Both the position numbers and the translations under genes were made by a program. Below the pieces are notes generated by a model, which saw only the letters and a program-made list of their open reading frames with translations, searched no databases and had not been told where the DNA came from. Positions 48,426 through 56,498 of a DNA stretch of 64,000 nucleotides are shown piece after piece; within the stretch, counting starts at the first letter, position 1, and each line of letters starts with the position of its first letter. The stretch spans positions 2,865,001-2,929,000 of the forward strand of contig NZ_CP085167.1 of NCBI RefSeq assembly GCF_022788715.1, in the 5' to 3' direction. The stretch comes from Sulfitobacter sp. DSM 110093. Its GTDB lineage: Bacteria > Pseudomonadota > Alphaproteobacteria > Rhodobacterales > Rhodobacteraceae.

Positions 48426-48439
48426 GGTAGCGCTAACAT
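48426..48439 (-). promoter_or_regulatory. LacI-type operator candidate upstream of zwf
   Basis: TGGTAGCGCTAACA is palindromic except for one position and has the central CG typical of LacI-family operators. It lies in the 149-bp gap before zwf, about 100 bp from the start codon. The LacI regulator encoded at 43250-44281 or another LacI protein could bind it. Confidence 0.4.
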
Positions 48440-48474
48440 ATCTGAGCGAAAAAGATAGGCGGTTCTTCAACATT

Positions 48475-49401
48475 TCATATTTCCTCTACCCAAGGCGGGT
48501 TCGCCCCCGCACGCGAGACGGTCACGGCGGCAACGCGCGCGCCATAGGCGAGCGCTTCGGTCAGCACCTCGGGCGCAAGGCTGCCGAGGGCGGATTTATG
48601 CAGTTGCCCCAGCTCGGACATCTTGGCCAAAACGCCTGCGTTAAAGGTATCACCCGCCCCCACCGTATCGACGATTTCGGCTTTCACGGCGGGGACGTGC
48701 ACCTCTTCGCCATTTGCCAGATAGCCCGTTGCCCCCTCGCCCCCGCGGGTCAGGATGACAACCGACGGCCCCTTGGCCAACAACTCGGCCACCTTATCGC
48801 GCAGCGACAGGGGCGCGGGGTTGATCCAGTTCAAATCCTCGTCCGAGACCTTCACGATATCCGAGAGCGCCAGCATCAGGTCGAGCCTTTGACGGTAGCG
48901 TTCGATATCCTTGATGAAACCGGGGCGGATGTTGGGGTCGACCATCACCGCACGGCCTTCGGCGTTGCGCGCCAGCAGGTCTGCATAGGCATCCGCCCCC
49001 GGCTCGCAGGCCAGACTGATCCCACCAAAATAAAGCGCCGAGACCTCGCTCGAGAGGGCGGGCATATCCGCGGGTGTGATCATCCGCCCTGCCGAGTTTT
49101 CATCATAGAAATCATAGGTTGCATGGCCGCCGACCAGCCGAACAAAGGCCAGCGTCGTCGGACGGTCGGACAGGACGACATGGGACACATCCACATGGCT
49201 TGCCTTCAGCCCATCGACCAACTGCCGCCCGAACATGTCAGACGACAGGCCCGACAGCATACCGACCTGCGCGCCGAGCCGCCCCAAGGCGATGGCCGTG
49301 TTGAACACCGCCCCGCCCGCATGGGGCACAAAGCCATCGGGGCCCGCCTTGGTCGGGGTCGGGATCATATCGATCAGGGCTTCTCCGCAGCAAAGAATCA
49401 T
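48475..49401 (-). CDS. PfkB-family sugar kinase (probable fructokinase)
   Basis: 308 residues with the PfkB signatures HAGGAVFNTAIALGRLG near the start and DTVGAGDTFNAGVLAK carrying the catalytic Asp late in the chain. In this setting its likely job is fructose to fructose-6-phosphate, linking MtlK to the Entner-Doudoroff enzymes; 2-keto-3-deoxygluconate is another possible substrate in this family. ATG 49401 lies 3 bp after the ROK gene stop. Confidence 0.85.
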   Translation of the reverse strand: MILCCGEALIDMIPTPTKAGPDGFVPHAGGAVFNTAIALGRLGAQVGMLSGLSSDMFGRQLVDGLKASHVDVSHVVLSDRPTTLAFVRLVGGHATYDFYDENSAGRMITPADMPALSSEVSALYFGGISLACEPGADAYADLLARNAEGRAVMVDPNIRPGFIKDIERYRQRLDLMLALSDIVKVSDEDLNWINPAPLSLRDKVAELLAKGPSVVILTRGGEGATGYLANGEEVHVPAVKAEIVDTVGAGDTFNAGVLAKMSELGQLHKSALGSLAPEVLTEALAYGARVAAVTVSRAGANPPWVEEI

Positions 49402-49404
49402 TAG

Positions 49405-50589
49405 TCAGCCTTTCAAGAATGCGTCGCGGTCGACGAGGAAACGGTCAGAAAGCGGCAGGCTCGCCGCGCCGAGCGCGCGGGCGACACTGCCGACGGTGCC
49501 TTCGCGCAACTCGGGAAGGGTCACCCCCGGTAGGGGCTGCGCGGCTAGATAGCGACGGCAGCGCGCAACGATGGCCGCGCGGACCGTTGCAGGCAAAGAA
49601 CCGTCAATCATCACTGTATCGAAATCAATAAGACTAGCAGCTGCTCGGATCGCCTGCCCCAAGGCATCGGCGGCGCCATCAAGCCATTGTTCAAAAATAT
49701 TCTCGGAAAAGCTCCAAGCCGCCGGGTCGCTCCAACTGCCGCGGCGCGTCTCTCCAGCATCGTGCAGCATCGCCTCTAATGTCGCCAAAGAGGCAACGTC
49801 AACCAACTGCGGCCCTGCGGCTCCGGCCAGCGGCATGGAGCCGAGCGCCCCCGCATTGCCGCTCTTGCCAGTGTAAAGCTTGCTGTCCAACACCAGCCCG
49901 CCGCCAACGAAATAGCCGATGTAAAAATACAAAAAATCGCGTGGCTTGTCCTGTGCACCAAAGACCAATTCCGCCCCGCAAGCCGCAGAGGTGTCATTAC
50001 ACAGGTAGATCGGCATCTTAACCACCTCAGCCAAAGCCGCTGCGATATCAAAATCACGCCAAGCGCTTAGATCGCCGCTGGCGACCTCCCACTCCCACAT
50101 GCCAAAGGGTAGCGCAACGCCCAAGCCCGCAACGCGCGCCAGTTGATCGGCGCACAGCGACGCAAGCGTGTTCCGCAAGGCAAGCGTTGCAAATTTCATA
50201 ACGGCGGCGGGGCTTGGATGGTCATAAACCTCGCTGCTTTGGCGCGTCACTTGGCCCTGAAAATCGGTCAAGATCAGCTCTACGCTACGCCGCCCCAGCT
50301 TTAATCCCAGAAAGAACGCCCCCTCTGGATTAAGACTGATCGGCACCGAAGGCTGCCCCACCCGACCCCGCACTCGCGCGCCTTTTCTCAGAAGCCCATC
50401 CGCTTCGAGCGCACGCATAATGACAGAAACGGTCTGCGCGGATAGGCCAGTCAGACGGGCGATCTCAGCCTTTGAGGTCGGACCACTACGGCGGATAAGC
50501 GACAGGACAAGCCGTTCGTTATGCGCCCGCATCCCGCTTTGGTTTGAGCCGCGTGCGGTTCGGTCGGCGAAAGTCTGGACGTGCTGCAA
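49405..50589 (-). CDS. ROK-family transcriptional regulator
   Basis: 394 residues. An N-terminal winged helix (GPTSKAEIARLTGLSAQTVS) precedes a ROK domain (FFLGLKLGRRSVELILTDF, CNDTSAACGAELVFG, FVGGGLVLDSKLYTGKSGNA). The zinc motif CxCGxxGC of many ROK proteins is not seen. The start is TTG 50589, supported by GGAGG five bases upstream; no better ATG exists before the HTH. It leads the frk-like kinase gene, and a perfect dyad lies 64 bp upstream of it. Confidence 0.88.
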   Translation of the reverse strand: MQHVQTFADRTARGSNQSGMRAHNERLVLSLIRRSGPTSKAEIARLTGLSAQTVSVIMRALEADGLLRKGARVRGRVGQPSVPISLNPEGAFFLGLKLGRRSVELILTDFQGQVTRQSSEVYDHPSPAAVMKFATLALRNTLASLCADQLARVAGLGVALPFGMWEWEVASGDLSAWRDFDIAAALAEVVKMPIYLCNDTSAACGAELVFGAQDKPRDFLYFYIGYFVGGGLVLDSKLYTGKSGNAGALGSMPLAGAAGPQLVDVASLATLEAMLHDAGETRRGSWSDPAAWSFSENIFEQWLDGAADALGQAIRAAASLIDFDTVMIDGSLPATVRAAIVARCRRYLAAQPLPGVTLPELREGTVGSVARALGAASLPLSDRFLVDRDAFLKG

Positions 50590-50652
50590 ACTGGCCTCCC
50601 CTCCGGTTTCTGCGCTGCTTCGTCAGCACAAATCCCAAATGAACGGCTCTGA

Positions 50653-50687
50653 GTCAATAAATAAATCAATCTGATTTATTTATTGAC
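50653..50687 (-). promoter_or_regulatory. 35-bp perfect dyad upstream of the ROK gene
   Basis: Two 16-bp arms, GTCAATAAATAAATCA and its exact complement, flank ATC. It overlaps a TTGACT hexamer that could be the -35 of the ROK gene. The AT-rich TTTATTTATT arms resemble operators of ROK regulators such as NagC/Mlc. It also lies 45 bp past the stop of the upstream oxidoreductase gene, so a terminator role is the alternative. Confidence 0.6.
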
Positions 50688-50731
50688 AGCGGAAATGGCC
50701 GCCCGCGTTATGCGTGCGGCGTAGAATTGAT

Positions 50732-51802
50732 TTACGCAGCCACCTGAATGCCAATCTTACCCATATGGGATTTCTCCAAAAACGCCTCCTGCGCGCGGCG
50801 TAGGTTTTTCAGGGGGTAACTCTCCGCCAGCAAGGGCCTGATTTCGCCGCGTTCAATATACCCTACAAGATCGCTAAACACCCCCGGTTCCTGCCGCGTG
50901 CTGCCGATCAGTGTCAGATCTTTGAGATAAAGCGTACGCAGGTCCAACTCGACAATCGGCCCGGCAATCGCCCCCGAGGTCACATAGCGCCCGCGCGTCA
51001 CCAGCGCATCCAACAGATCGGGCCAGCGCCCGCCGCCCACGAGGTCAAGCACCACATCGAATGCGCCCTCGGGCAATGTGGCATCACGGTCCAGCGCCTC
51101 ATCCGCGCCGAGCGCCTTTAGCGCGTCTATCTTGGCTGGGCTCGTTTGAGCCGTCACATGCGCACCGCGCCGCTTGGCAAGCTGCACCGCAGCCGAGCCG
51201 ACCCCGCCTGATGCCCCCGTGATCAACACCCGTTCCGCGCCCAAACCCGCACGCTGGATCATGCCTTCGGCGGTGGAAAAGGCGCAGGGAAAGGACGCAA
51301 GTTCAAGATCAGAAAGTGTACTGTCAATCACAAGCGCATTGGTGGCCTCGGATGTGGTATATTCAGCAAATCCGCCGTCCCGCTCTGACCCGAAGGTAAT
51401 TAATGCGTCAGGTCCGGCAGCCATCGGGCCACACATGGGGCGCAGCAAAACCCGCTCGCCAATCCGCCCAGCATCAACGCCTTCGCCCACGGCAACGATC
51501 TCTCCGCAGCAGTCCGCACCTTGGATACGCGGAAAGCTGAGCGCGCCAGACCACGCGCCATCGGCGTCCGATGCCCCGCCATAGCCTTCGGTTGCCGCCG
51601 ATCCGGTATCACCGCGCACCGCCTTGGAATACCAGCCCGTGCGCGTGTTGACGTCAGTGTTATTCACCGCCGAAGCACCGACACGGACCAACACCTCCCC
51701 CGCTGAGGGCTGCGGCACGGGCATATCTTCGCGCAACTCCAACTTATCCAAACCGCCGTGGCCGGTCAGCACAATCGCTTTCATCGTTTTCGGTAGGGTC
51801 AT
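50732..51802 (-). CDS. Zn-independent MDR-type oxidoreductase (quinone oxidoreductase-like)
   Basis: A 356-residue medium-chain dehydrogenase/reductase with VRVGASAVNNTDVNTRTGWY and the NADPH motif GASGGVGSAAVQLAKRRG. The catalytic-zinc Cys/His set of alcohol dehydrogenases is not evident, so a quinone/enone reductase is more likely. ATG 51802 has AAGGA upstream. It diverges from a TetR gene, with two identical operators between them, so it is probably the regulated target. Confidence 0.87.
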   Translation of the reverse strand: MTLPKTMKAIVLTGHGGLDKLELREDMPVPQPSAGEVLVRVGASAVNNTDVNTRTGWYSKAVRGDTGSAATEGYGGASDADGAWSGALSFPRIQGADCCGEIVAVGEGVDAGRIGERVLLRPMCGPMAAGPDALITFGSERDGGFAEYTTSEATNALVIDSTLSDLELASFPCAFSTAEGMIQRAGLGAERVLITGASGGVGSAAVQLAKRRGAHVTAQTSPAKIDALKALGADEALDRDATLPEGAFDVVLDLVGGGRWPDLLDALVTRGRYVTSGAIAGPIVELDLRTLYLKDLTLIGSTRQEPGVFSDLVGYIERGEIRPLLAESYPLKNLRRAQEAFLEKSHMGKIGIQVAA

Positions 51803-51820
51803 TGCATGGGGTCCTTACAT

Positions 51821-51838
51821 GTAGAATGGTTACTCTAC
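51821..51838. promoter_or_regulatory. TetR operator candidate, site 1
   Basis: GTAGA-N8-TCTAC, 19-36 bp upstream of the oxidoreductase ATG. Identical in half-sites and spacing to site 2, with 26 bp between their starts. Binding here would cover the oxidoreductase promoter. Confidence 0.65.
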
Positions 51839-51846
51839 TTGCACAG

Positions 51847-51864
51847 GTAGAGGGACCCCTCTAC
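51847..51864. promoter_or_regulatory. TetR operator candidate, site 2
   Basis: GTAGAGGG and CCCTCTAC form 8-bp arms around two bases, containing the same GTAGA-N8-TCTAC frame as site 1. It ends 10 bp before the tetR ATG, which suggests autoregulation. Confidence 0.7.
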
Positions 51865-51874
51865 ATCGTCAAGC

Positions 51875-52396
51875 ATGACGAATACAAAGAACAAGATCGC
51901 CGCCGGGCTTGAACGTGCTTTCGCCAGCCGAGGCTTTGCCGAACCCAGTGTCGAAGACCTGCGCGATGCGGCGGGGGTAAGTCTTCGCACGTTATACAAA
52001 TACGCACCCTCACGGGCCGAGATGGTATTGGCAGCCCTGGAGAATCGGCAGCAGCGTTATTTGACGTTGGTTTTTAATGGCTTGCCGGATAATCCAGCAG
52101 ACGCGCTGGAGGTGATACTGTCACGCGTTGGGCAATGGATGGAGACCGAAACCTCTCATGGCTGCCTGTTTCACGCCGCCGTCGCCGCTGATCCGGGGAG
52201 CGAAAGCCTGCGTGCGCTGCTGATCCGTCATAAACAAGAGGTTGCAGCCAAAGCCGCTGCCGCCACGGCGCTGGAAGGCGCGGAGACCGAGCTGCTGGTG
52301 ATTATCGAAGGGCTGACACAGACCTGGCCACTTCACGGAGAGGCTGCCGTTAATGCTGCGAAATGGGTGAGCAAGGCACTCCATGCACCGCGCTGA
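51875..52396 (+). CDS. TetR-family regulator
   Basis: 173 residues with an N-terminal helix-turn-helix (GFAEPSVEDLRDAAGVSLRT, LYKYAPSRAEMV) and an all-helical ligand domain. Transcribed divergently from the MDR oxidoreductase, with twin palindromes between. It most likely represses itself and the oxidoreductase until a reactive substrate appears. Confidence 0.87.
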   Translation: MTNTKNKIAAGLERAFASRGFAEPSVEDLRDAAGVSLRTLYKYAPSRAEMVLAALENRQQRYLTLVFNGLPDNPADALEVILSRVGQWMETETSHGCLFHAAVAADPGSESLRALLIRHKQEVAAKAAAATALEGAETELLVIIEGLTQTWPLHGEAAVNAAKWVSKALHAPR

Positions 52397-52420
52397 TTAA
52401 AACGGGTCTTGCTCTGCGAA

Positions 52421-52450
52421 GTGAGTAGGTATACCGATCTACCTACTTAC
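52421..52450 (+). promoter_or_regulatory. Operator candidate of the second TetR gene
   Basis: GTGAGTAGGTA and TACCTACTTAC, 10 of 11 positions complementary, separated by 8 bases. It ends directly at the AGGAG ribosome-binding site of the tetR gene starting at 52461. Autorepression of the tetR-eamA operon is the simplest reading. Confidence 0.65.
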
Positions 52451-52460
52451 AGGAGCAACC

Positions 52461-53048
52461 ATGTCCGAGACCCCACCCAAACGCCCCGCCTATGACAGGC
52501 TGATGCAGGCCGCGATGGTGCTGTTCTATAACCACGGCATCAATGGCACGGGCATTGACGCCATCGTCGAACGCGCAGGTGTGGCCAAGAAAAGCCTCTA
52601 CAATAATTTCACCTCCAAGGCGGACTTGGTGAGCCACTACCTAGAGGCGCGTCATGCGGAATGGCTGGCACTTTATGACGCGCGGGCCGCGTCGGCAAAG
52701 ACCCCGCAGGCCCGCATCTTGGCCGTTTTCGACGCTTATCAAGATCACGCGGAATTTGCCTATGAACGTGGCTTTCGTGGCTGCGGCCTGTTGAACGCGG
52801 CGGCCGAGCTAGAGGCAGGCGACATCGGACGCGCGGCGGTGCGGCGGCATAAGGAAGAGGTTGAAAGCATCTTGGCAAAACAGCTGACCGAGCTTTTCCA
52901 CGACGCGCCAGAACGTGCCGCCCCGCTTGCTGCGCATATTGCTTTCCTGCTTGAAGGGGCGATGGCGCGTGCGGGACTAGAGGGCAACAGCGCACGGGTT
53001 CTGGCCGCACGGGCGATGGCCGATGATATGCTGAAAGCACTGACATGA
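52461..53048 (+). CDS. TetR/AcrR-family regulator
   Basis: 195 residues with the HTH GINGTGIDAIVERAGVAKKS then LYNNFTSKADLV, and a C-terminal ligand domain (AYERGFRGCGLLNAAAE) with a Cys that could respond to electrophiles. AGGAG precedes ATG 52461. It overlaps the exporter gene by ATGA (53045-53048), so the transporter is its likely target. Confidence 0.88.
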   Translation: MSETPPKRPAYDRLMQAAMVLFYNHGINGTGIDAIVERAGVAKKSLYNNFTSKADLVSHYLEARHAEWLALYDARAASAKTPQARILAVFDAYQDHAEFAYERGFRGCGLLNAAAELEAGDIGRAAVRRHKEEVESILAKQLTELFHDAPERAAPLAAHIAFLLEGAMARAGLEGNSARVLAARAMADDMLKALT

Positions 53049-53980
53049 TAGAAGGTCACCGCTGGGGTGTTATCGCCATTCTTTTCGCCGCCGTGGTCTG
53101 GGGCACAACCGGGACCGCCGCCACCTTTGCCCCCGATGTCAGCGCCGCCGCCATCGGCGCGGCAGCTATGGGCGTGGGCGGCATCGCGCAGGCGCTTTTG
53201 GCCGGGCGCGGCATTCTGCGCCACCGCACGCAGCTCTGGGACCAACGCCGCCTTTTGGCAATCGGCGCGATAGCCGTGGCGATCTATCCGTTGGCATTTT
53301 ATGGTTCTATGCGGCTGGCCGGTGTGACGGTGGGCACGGTCATCACCATCGGGTCTGCCCCGCTTCTTTCGGCGCTGATTGAATATCTGCTAGACCGGCG
53401 CCGCCTGACTTTGCGCTGGAGTATCGGCGCTACGGTCGGACTATTGGGTATGGGCCTTATCTGCCTTGCCGAAGGGGCCGCGCACGTCGAGATGGCGGGC
53501 GGAACATCCGTACCGGCGGGGGTTTTCCTTGGGCTGATCGGCGGCTTTACCTACGCGCTTTATTCATGGAGCGCGCGGAAGATGATGCTTCAAGGCACGC
53601 GGTCGTCGGTCGCCATGGGCGCGACCTTTGGCCTTGGGGGGCTGATGTTGATGCCAGTGCTGCTGCTTTCGGGCGGGCCTTTTCTGGCATCATGGACGAA
53701 CGCCGCCGTGGGTCTCTACATGGCTGCGGTGCCGATGTTTCTGGGCTACATCAGCTTTGGCTTTGGCCTTGCACGGGTTGAGGCAAGCACGGCGACGGTG
53801 ATCACCCTTTTTGAACCTGTGGTCGCGGCGATACTGGCCGTGCTGATCGTCAAAGAGCGCCTTCCCCCCCTAGGCTGGATCGGCGTGGCGCTGGTGATTG
53901 GCTGCCTTGCAATCATCACCCTGCCCCTGCCGTCATGGCTTCGCCGCGGTGAACCCGCACAACCGCCGGGCGTGGCCTGA
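53045..53980 (+). CDS. EamA/DMT-family transporter
   Basis: A 311-residue inner-membrane protein with about ten helices and two EamA repeats (AVVWGTTGTAATFAP in the first; FLGYISFGFGLARVEASTAT with VVAAILAVLIVKERL in the second). Probably an exporter of a metabolite or drug. Translationally coupled to the upstream tetR. Confidence 0.9.
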   Translation: MIEGHRWGVIAILFAAVVWGTTGTAATFAPDVSAAAIGAAAMGVGGIAQALLAGRGILRHRTQLWDQRRLLAIGAIAVAIYPLAFYGSMRLAGVTVGTVITIGSAPLLSALIEYLLDRRRLTLRWSIGATVGLLGMGLICLAEGAAHVEMAGGTSVPAGVFLGLIGGFTYALYSWSARKMMLQGTRSSVAMGATFGLGGLMLMPVLLLSGGPFLASWTNAAVGLYMAAVPMFLGYISFGFGLARVEASTATVITLFEPVVAAILAVLIVKERLPPLGWIGVALVIGCLAIITLPLPSWLRRGEPAQPPGVA

Positions 53981-54007
53981 GGGGCATGCGGCGGCCTACC
54001 ACCGCAT

Positions 54008-54967
54008 CTACAATTGGTCTGGCGGCGTCTCACCTCGAAAGAAATGGTCGAGGTTATCAAGCGCCTTGAACCCCATCGCATCGCGCGTCGCCACGGTGGC
54101 ACTGCCCACATGCGGCATCATTATCACGTTGTCATGGCCCGCAAATGCCGGATTGCCGCCCGGTTCGGTGACAAAGCAATCCAACCCCGCCGCCCCCACA
54201 TGGCCCGAGGACAGCGCATCAAGCAACGCTGTCTCATCCACCAGATTGCCCCGCGCAGTATTCACGATCACACAGCCCTGGGGCATCTGCGCCAAACGCG
54301 CGGCGTTCATGAAACCGGTGGTTTCCGGCGTGGCCGGGCAATGCAGTGACAAGAAATCCGACACCGCCAGCAGCGCGTCCAAATCGGCGTGATAAGTCGC
54401 GCCCGCCTCTTGTTCGGCGGTTAGACGACGGCGGTTGTGGTAGTGGATCTCCATATCCAACCCCCGCGCCTTGCGGGCAAAGGCCCGCCCCACGCCGCCC
54501 ATTCCGATAATCCCCAGCCGCGCACCAGAGACCTGTTTGCCCACCAGCATCGCAGGCGACCACGACTGCCACTGCCCGCTGCGCACCAGCCGATCACCCG
54601 CCACCGCAAGACGCGCGGCACCCAGCATCAGCATTAGCGCCAATTCCGCCGTGGCATCCGACAGAACACCGGGCGTGTTCGTCACGACAATTCCCCGCCC
54701 CTTGAGGCTGGGCAGGTCGCAGTGATCTACCCCGACGGAGTGGTTGGCGATGATCTTGAGCCGAGGGTCAAGCTGGGCCACCACATCGGCGCTGAAATGC
54801 TCGGAGTGACAGGGGATCATACCATCGACCCGCGTGCTCATCGCGATGATATCTTCGGCACTGCCGGGTTCGTCGGCGGGATCCCAGATCACCTCATAAT
54901 TACGCCGCGCCCGTTCAAGCGTGGCGTCCGAAAGCCTGCGGGTAATCCAGATGACAGGTCTACTCAT
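54008..54967 (-). CDS. D-isomer-specific 2-hydroxyacid dehydrogenase (glyoxylate/hydroxypyruvate reductase-like)
   Basis: 319 residues. The cofactor motif GIIGMGGVGRAFARKARG and the catalytic Arg (NTARGNLVDE), Glu (FVTEPGGNP) and His (MMPHVGSAT) are all present, as are NHSVGVDHCDL and TNTPGVLSDATAE of the GyaR/GhrB-like branch. It would interconvert a 2-keto acid and D-hydroxy acid. It is the downstream end of the minus-strand TRAP/amidase group and may belong to it. Confidence 0.88.
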   Translation of the reverse strand: MSRPVIWITRRLSDATLERARRNYEVIWDPADEPGSAEDIIAMSTRVDGMIPCHSEHFSADVVAQLDPRLKIIANHSVGVDHCDLPSLKGRGIVVTNTPGVLSDATAELALMLMLGAARLAVAGDRLVRSGQWQSWSPAMLVGKQVSGARLGIIGMGGVGRAFARKARGLDMEIHYHNRRRLTAEQEAGATYHADLDALLAVSDFLSLHCPATPETTGFMNAARLAQMPQGCVIVNTARGNLVDETALLDALSSGHVGAAGLDCFVTEPGGNPAFAGHDNVIMMPHVGSATVATRDAMGFKALDNLDHFFRGETPPDQL

Positions 54968-54970
54968 CGG

Positions 54971-55132
54971 TCAGTCCCGGTTCTTTTTGCTGGAGGTAAA
55001 GAAATCATAGGCTACGAAGGCCAGCGTGACCGCGACGATGATGATCAGATCGATGCTGGGCACCTCAACAGCAAGGATCAGCAAAAAGACCGCAATCGCG
55101 GCAAAGGCGAAAAGGGCAAGTAAACGGTTCAT
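54971..55132 (-). CDS. Small membrane protein
   Basis: 53 residues from ATG 55132 (GAGG upstream): MNRLLALFAFAAIAVFLLI, a short polar turn, then IDLIIIVAVTLAFVAYDFF and a basic tail SSKKNRD. Two transmembrane helices are predicted. Located between the amidase and dehydrogenase genes with gaps of 3-10 bp, so co-transcribed. Function unknown. Confidence 0.65.
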   Translation of the reverse strand: MNRLLALFAFAAIAVFLLILAVEVPSIDLIIIVAVTLAFVAYDFFTSSKKNRD

Positions 55133-55142
55133 GGTATAATCC

Positions 55143-56498
55143 TCATTGGGTTGCGCCATCGGCCCAGTCGAAAAGCCACTGGGCGCTGCGCATTAGGCGT
55201 CCGTCTTGGCCGTGACCGCCGACCAGTTGCACGCCCATCGGCAACCCGTCTTCCGATGTCATCAAAGGCACGTTCACACAGGGGCTACCGCAGAGCGTCC
55301 ACAGACCGTTGAAAATCGGATCGCCGGTCGTCTCCAACCCGCGCGGTGCGGGGCCGGTGGCGGAGGGGCACAAAAGCACGTCGCAGCGAGTCAGCAATTC
55401 TTCCAGCGCAGCGGTCAGCACTTTGGGCAGGTCGCGGGCCGATTGGTAATCGCGGGCCAGCACCTTGTTGCCCGTCTCCATCGCCTCGCGGGTCGAGGGT
55501 GACAGCAGGTCGGCCCCATCGCGCAGATAGGGGTAATAGTGATAGGCCATCTCGGCAAAGTTGATGCGTTTGCGCGCCTCTGCCGCCCCGTCGAAGACCG
55601 ACGGCAGGGGCAGTTCGAACGCCTGATCACCGAGCGCTGCGACCAATTCTTCGAAAGCCGCGTGAAGCTGCGGGTCGGCATCCTCCCACCCCGGCGGGCG
55701 AACAAAACCAAAGACCGGCGGGATCGGCGGCGCGGTGGTGGTCTGCGCCAAAAGCGCGGGCTTGGGGGCAAGTTCGGTGGCGCTGTCTTCGGGATCATGG
55801 CCGAATAGCACCTCGGCCAGCAGCGCCGCACCGGCGGGATCACTGGCAAAGACACCGATGGTGTCGAGCGAGGGTGACTGCGTCAGCACCCCGCGCCGTG
55901 GGATCGCACCGAAGGTGGGTTTATACCCCGTCACCCCGCAAAAAGACGCAGGCCGGATCACCGAGCCGCCCGTCTGCGTGCCGATGGCCAGCGGCACCAT
56001 TCCATCCGCCACAGCCGCCGCCGAACCTTGGGACGAGCCGCCGGGGCTGTGCCCCGGATTATGCGGATTGGTAGTTTTGCCCGGATGCATGAAGGCCAGT
56101 TCGGTCGTGACCGTCTTGCCCATGATGATCGCGCCCTCGGCCTTGAGCCGCTCCACGATGAAAGCATCGCGCAGCGGCACGCGCCCCTTGTCTTGGGCCG
56201 CGCCGTTTTCCGTGGGAATGCTGCGGGTGTCGATCACGTCTTTCAGCCCCACCGGCAGCCCGTGCAACCGCCCAAGCGGTCGGCCCGCCCGACGATAACT
56301 GTCGAGCGTGCGAGCCTGTGCGCGGGCGAACTCGGGATCGAACCACGCCCAAGCGCCCACGACCTCCTCGCGCGCTTCGATCCGCGCGATGTAGCTTTCC
56401 ACCAGCGCCAGCGCGTCCAATGCGCCGCTTGCCAAACGGTCCCGCAGCTCGACCACGCCGAGCGCTGCTGCGGCGGTCATCTTTGCCTCAGCGCCCAT
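55143..56498 (-). CDS. Amidase (amidase signature family)
   Basis: 451 residues from ATG 56498, which has GGAGGT six bases upstream and overlaps the TRAP permease stop by 11 bp. The catalytic Ser-cisSer-Lys set is visible: Lys in LPVGLKDVIDT, and GGSSQGSAAAVA with TQTGGSVIRPASFCG. It hydrolyses amides to acids and ammonia. Coupling to a TRAP transporter suggests an imported amide or a product connected with the transported acid. The family also includes GatA and allophanate hydrolase, which its neighbours do not favour. Confidence 0.88.
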   Translation of the reverse strand: MGAEAKMTAAAALGVVELRDRLASGALDALALVESYIARIEAREEVVGAWAWFDPEFARAQARTLDSYRRAGRPLGRLHGLPVGLKDVIDTRSIPTENGAAQDKGRVPLRDAFIVERLKAEGAIIMGKTVTTELAFMHPGKTTNPHNPGHSPGGSSQGSAAAVADGMVPLAIGTQTGGSVIRPASFCGVTGYKPTFGAIPRRGVLTQSPSLDTIGVFASDPAGAALLAEVLFGHDPEDSATELAPKPALLAQTTTAPPIPPVFGFVRPPGWEDADPQLHAAFEELVAALGDQAFELPLPSVFDGAAEARKRINFAEMAYHYYPYLRDGADLLSPSTREAMETGNKVLARDYQSARDLPKVLTAALEELLTRCDVLLCPSATGPAPRGLETTGDPIFNGLWTLCGSPCVNVPLMTSEDGLPMGVQLVGGHGQDGRLMRSAQWLFDWADGATQ

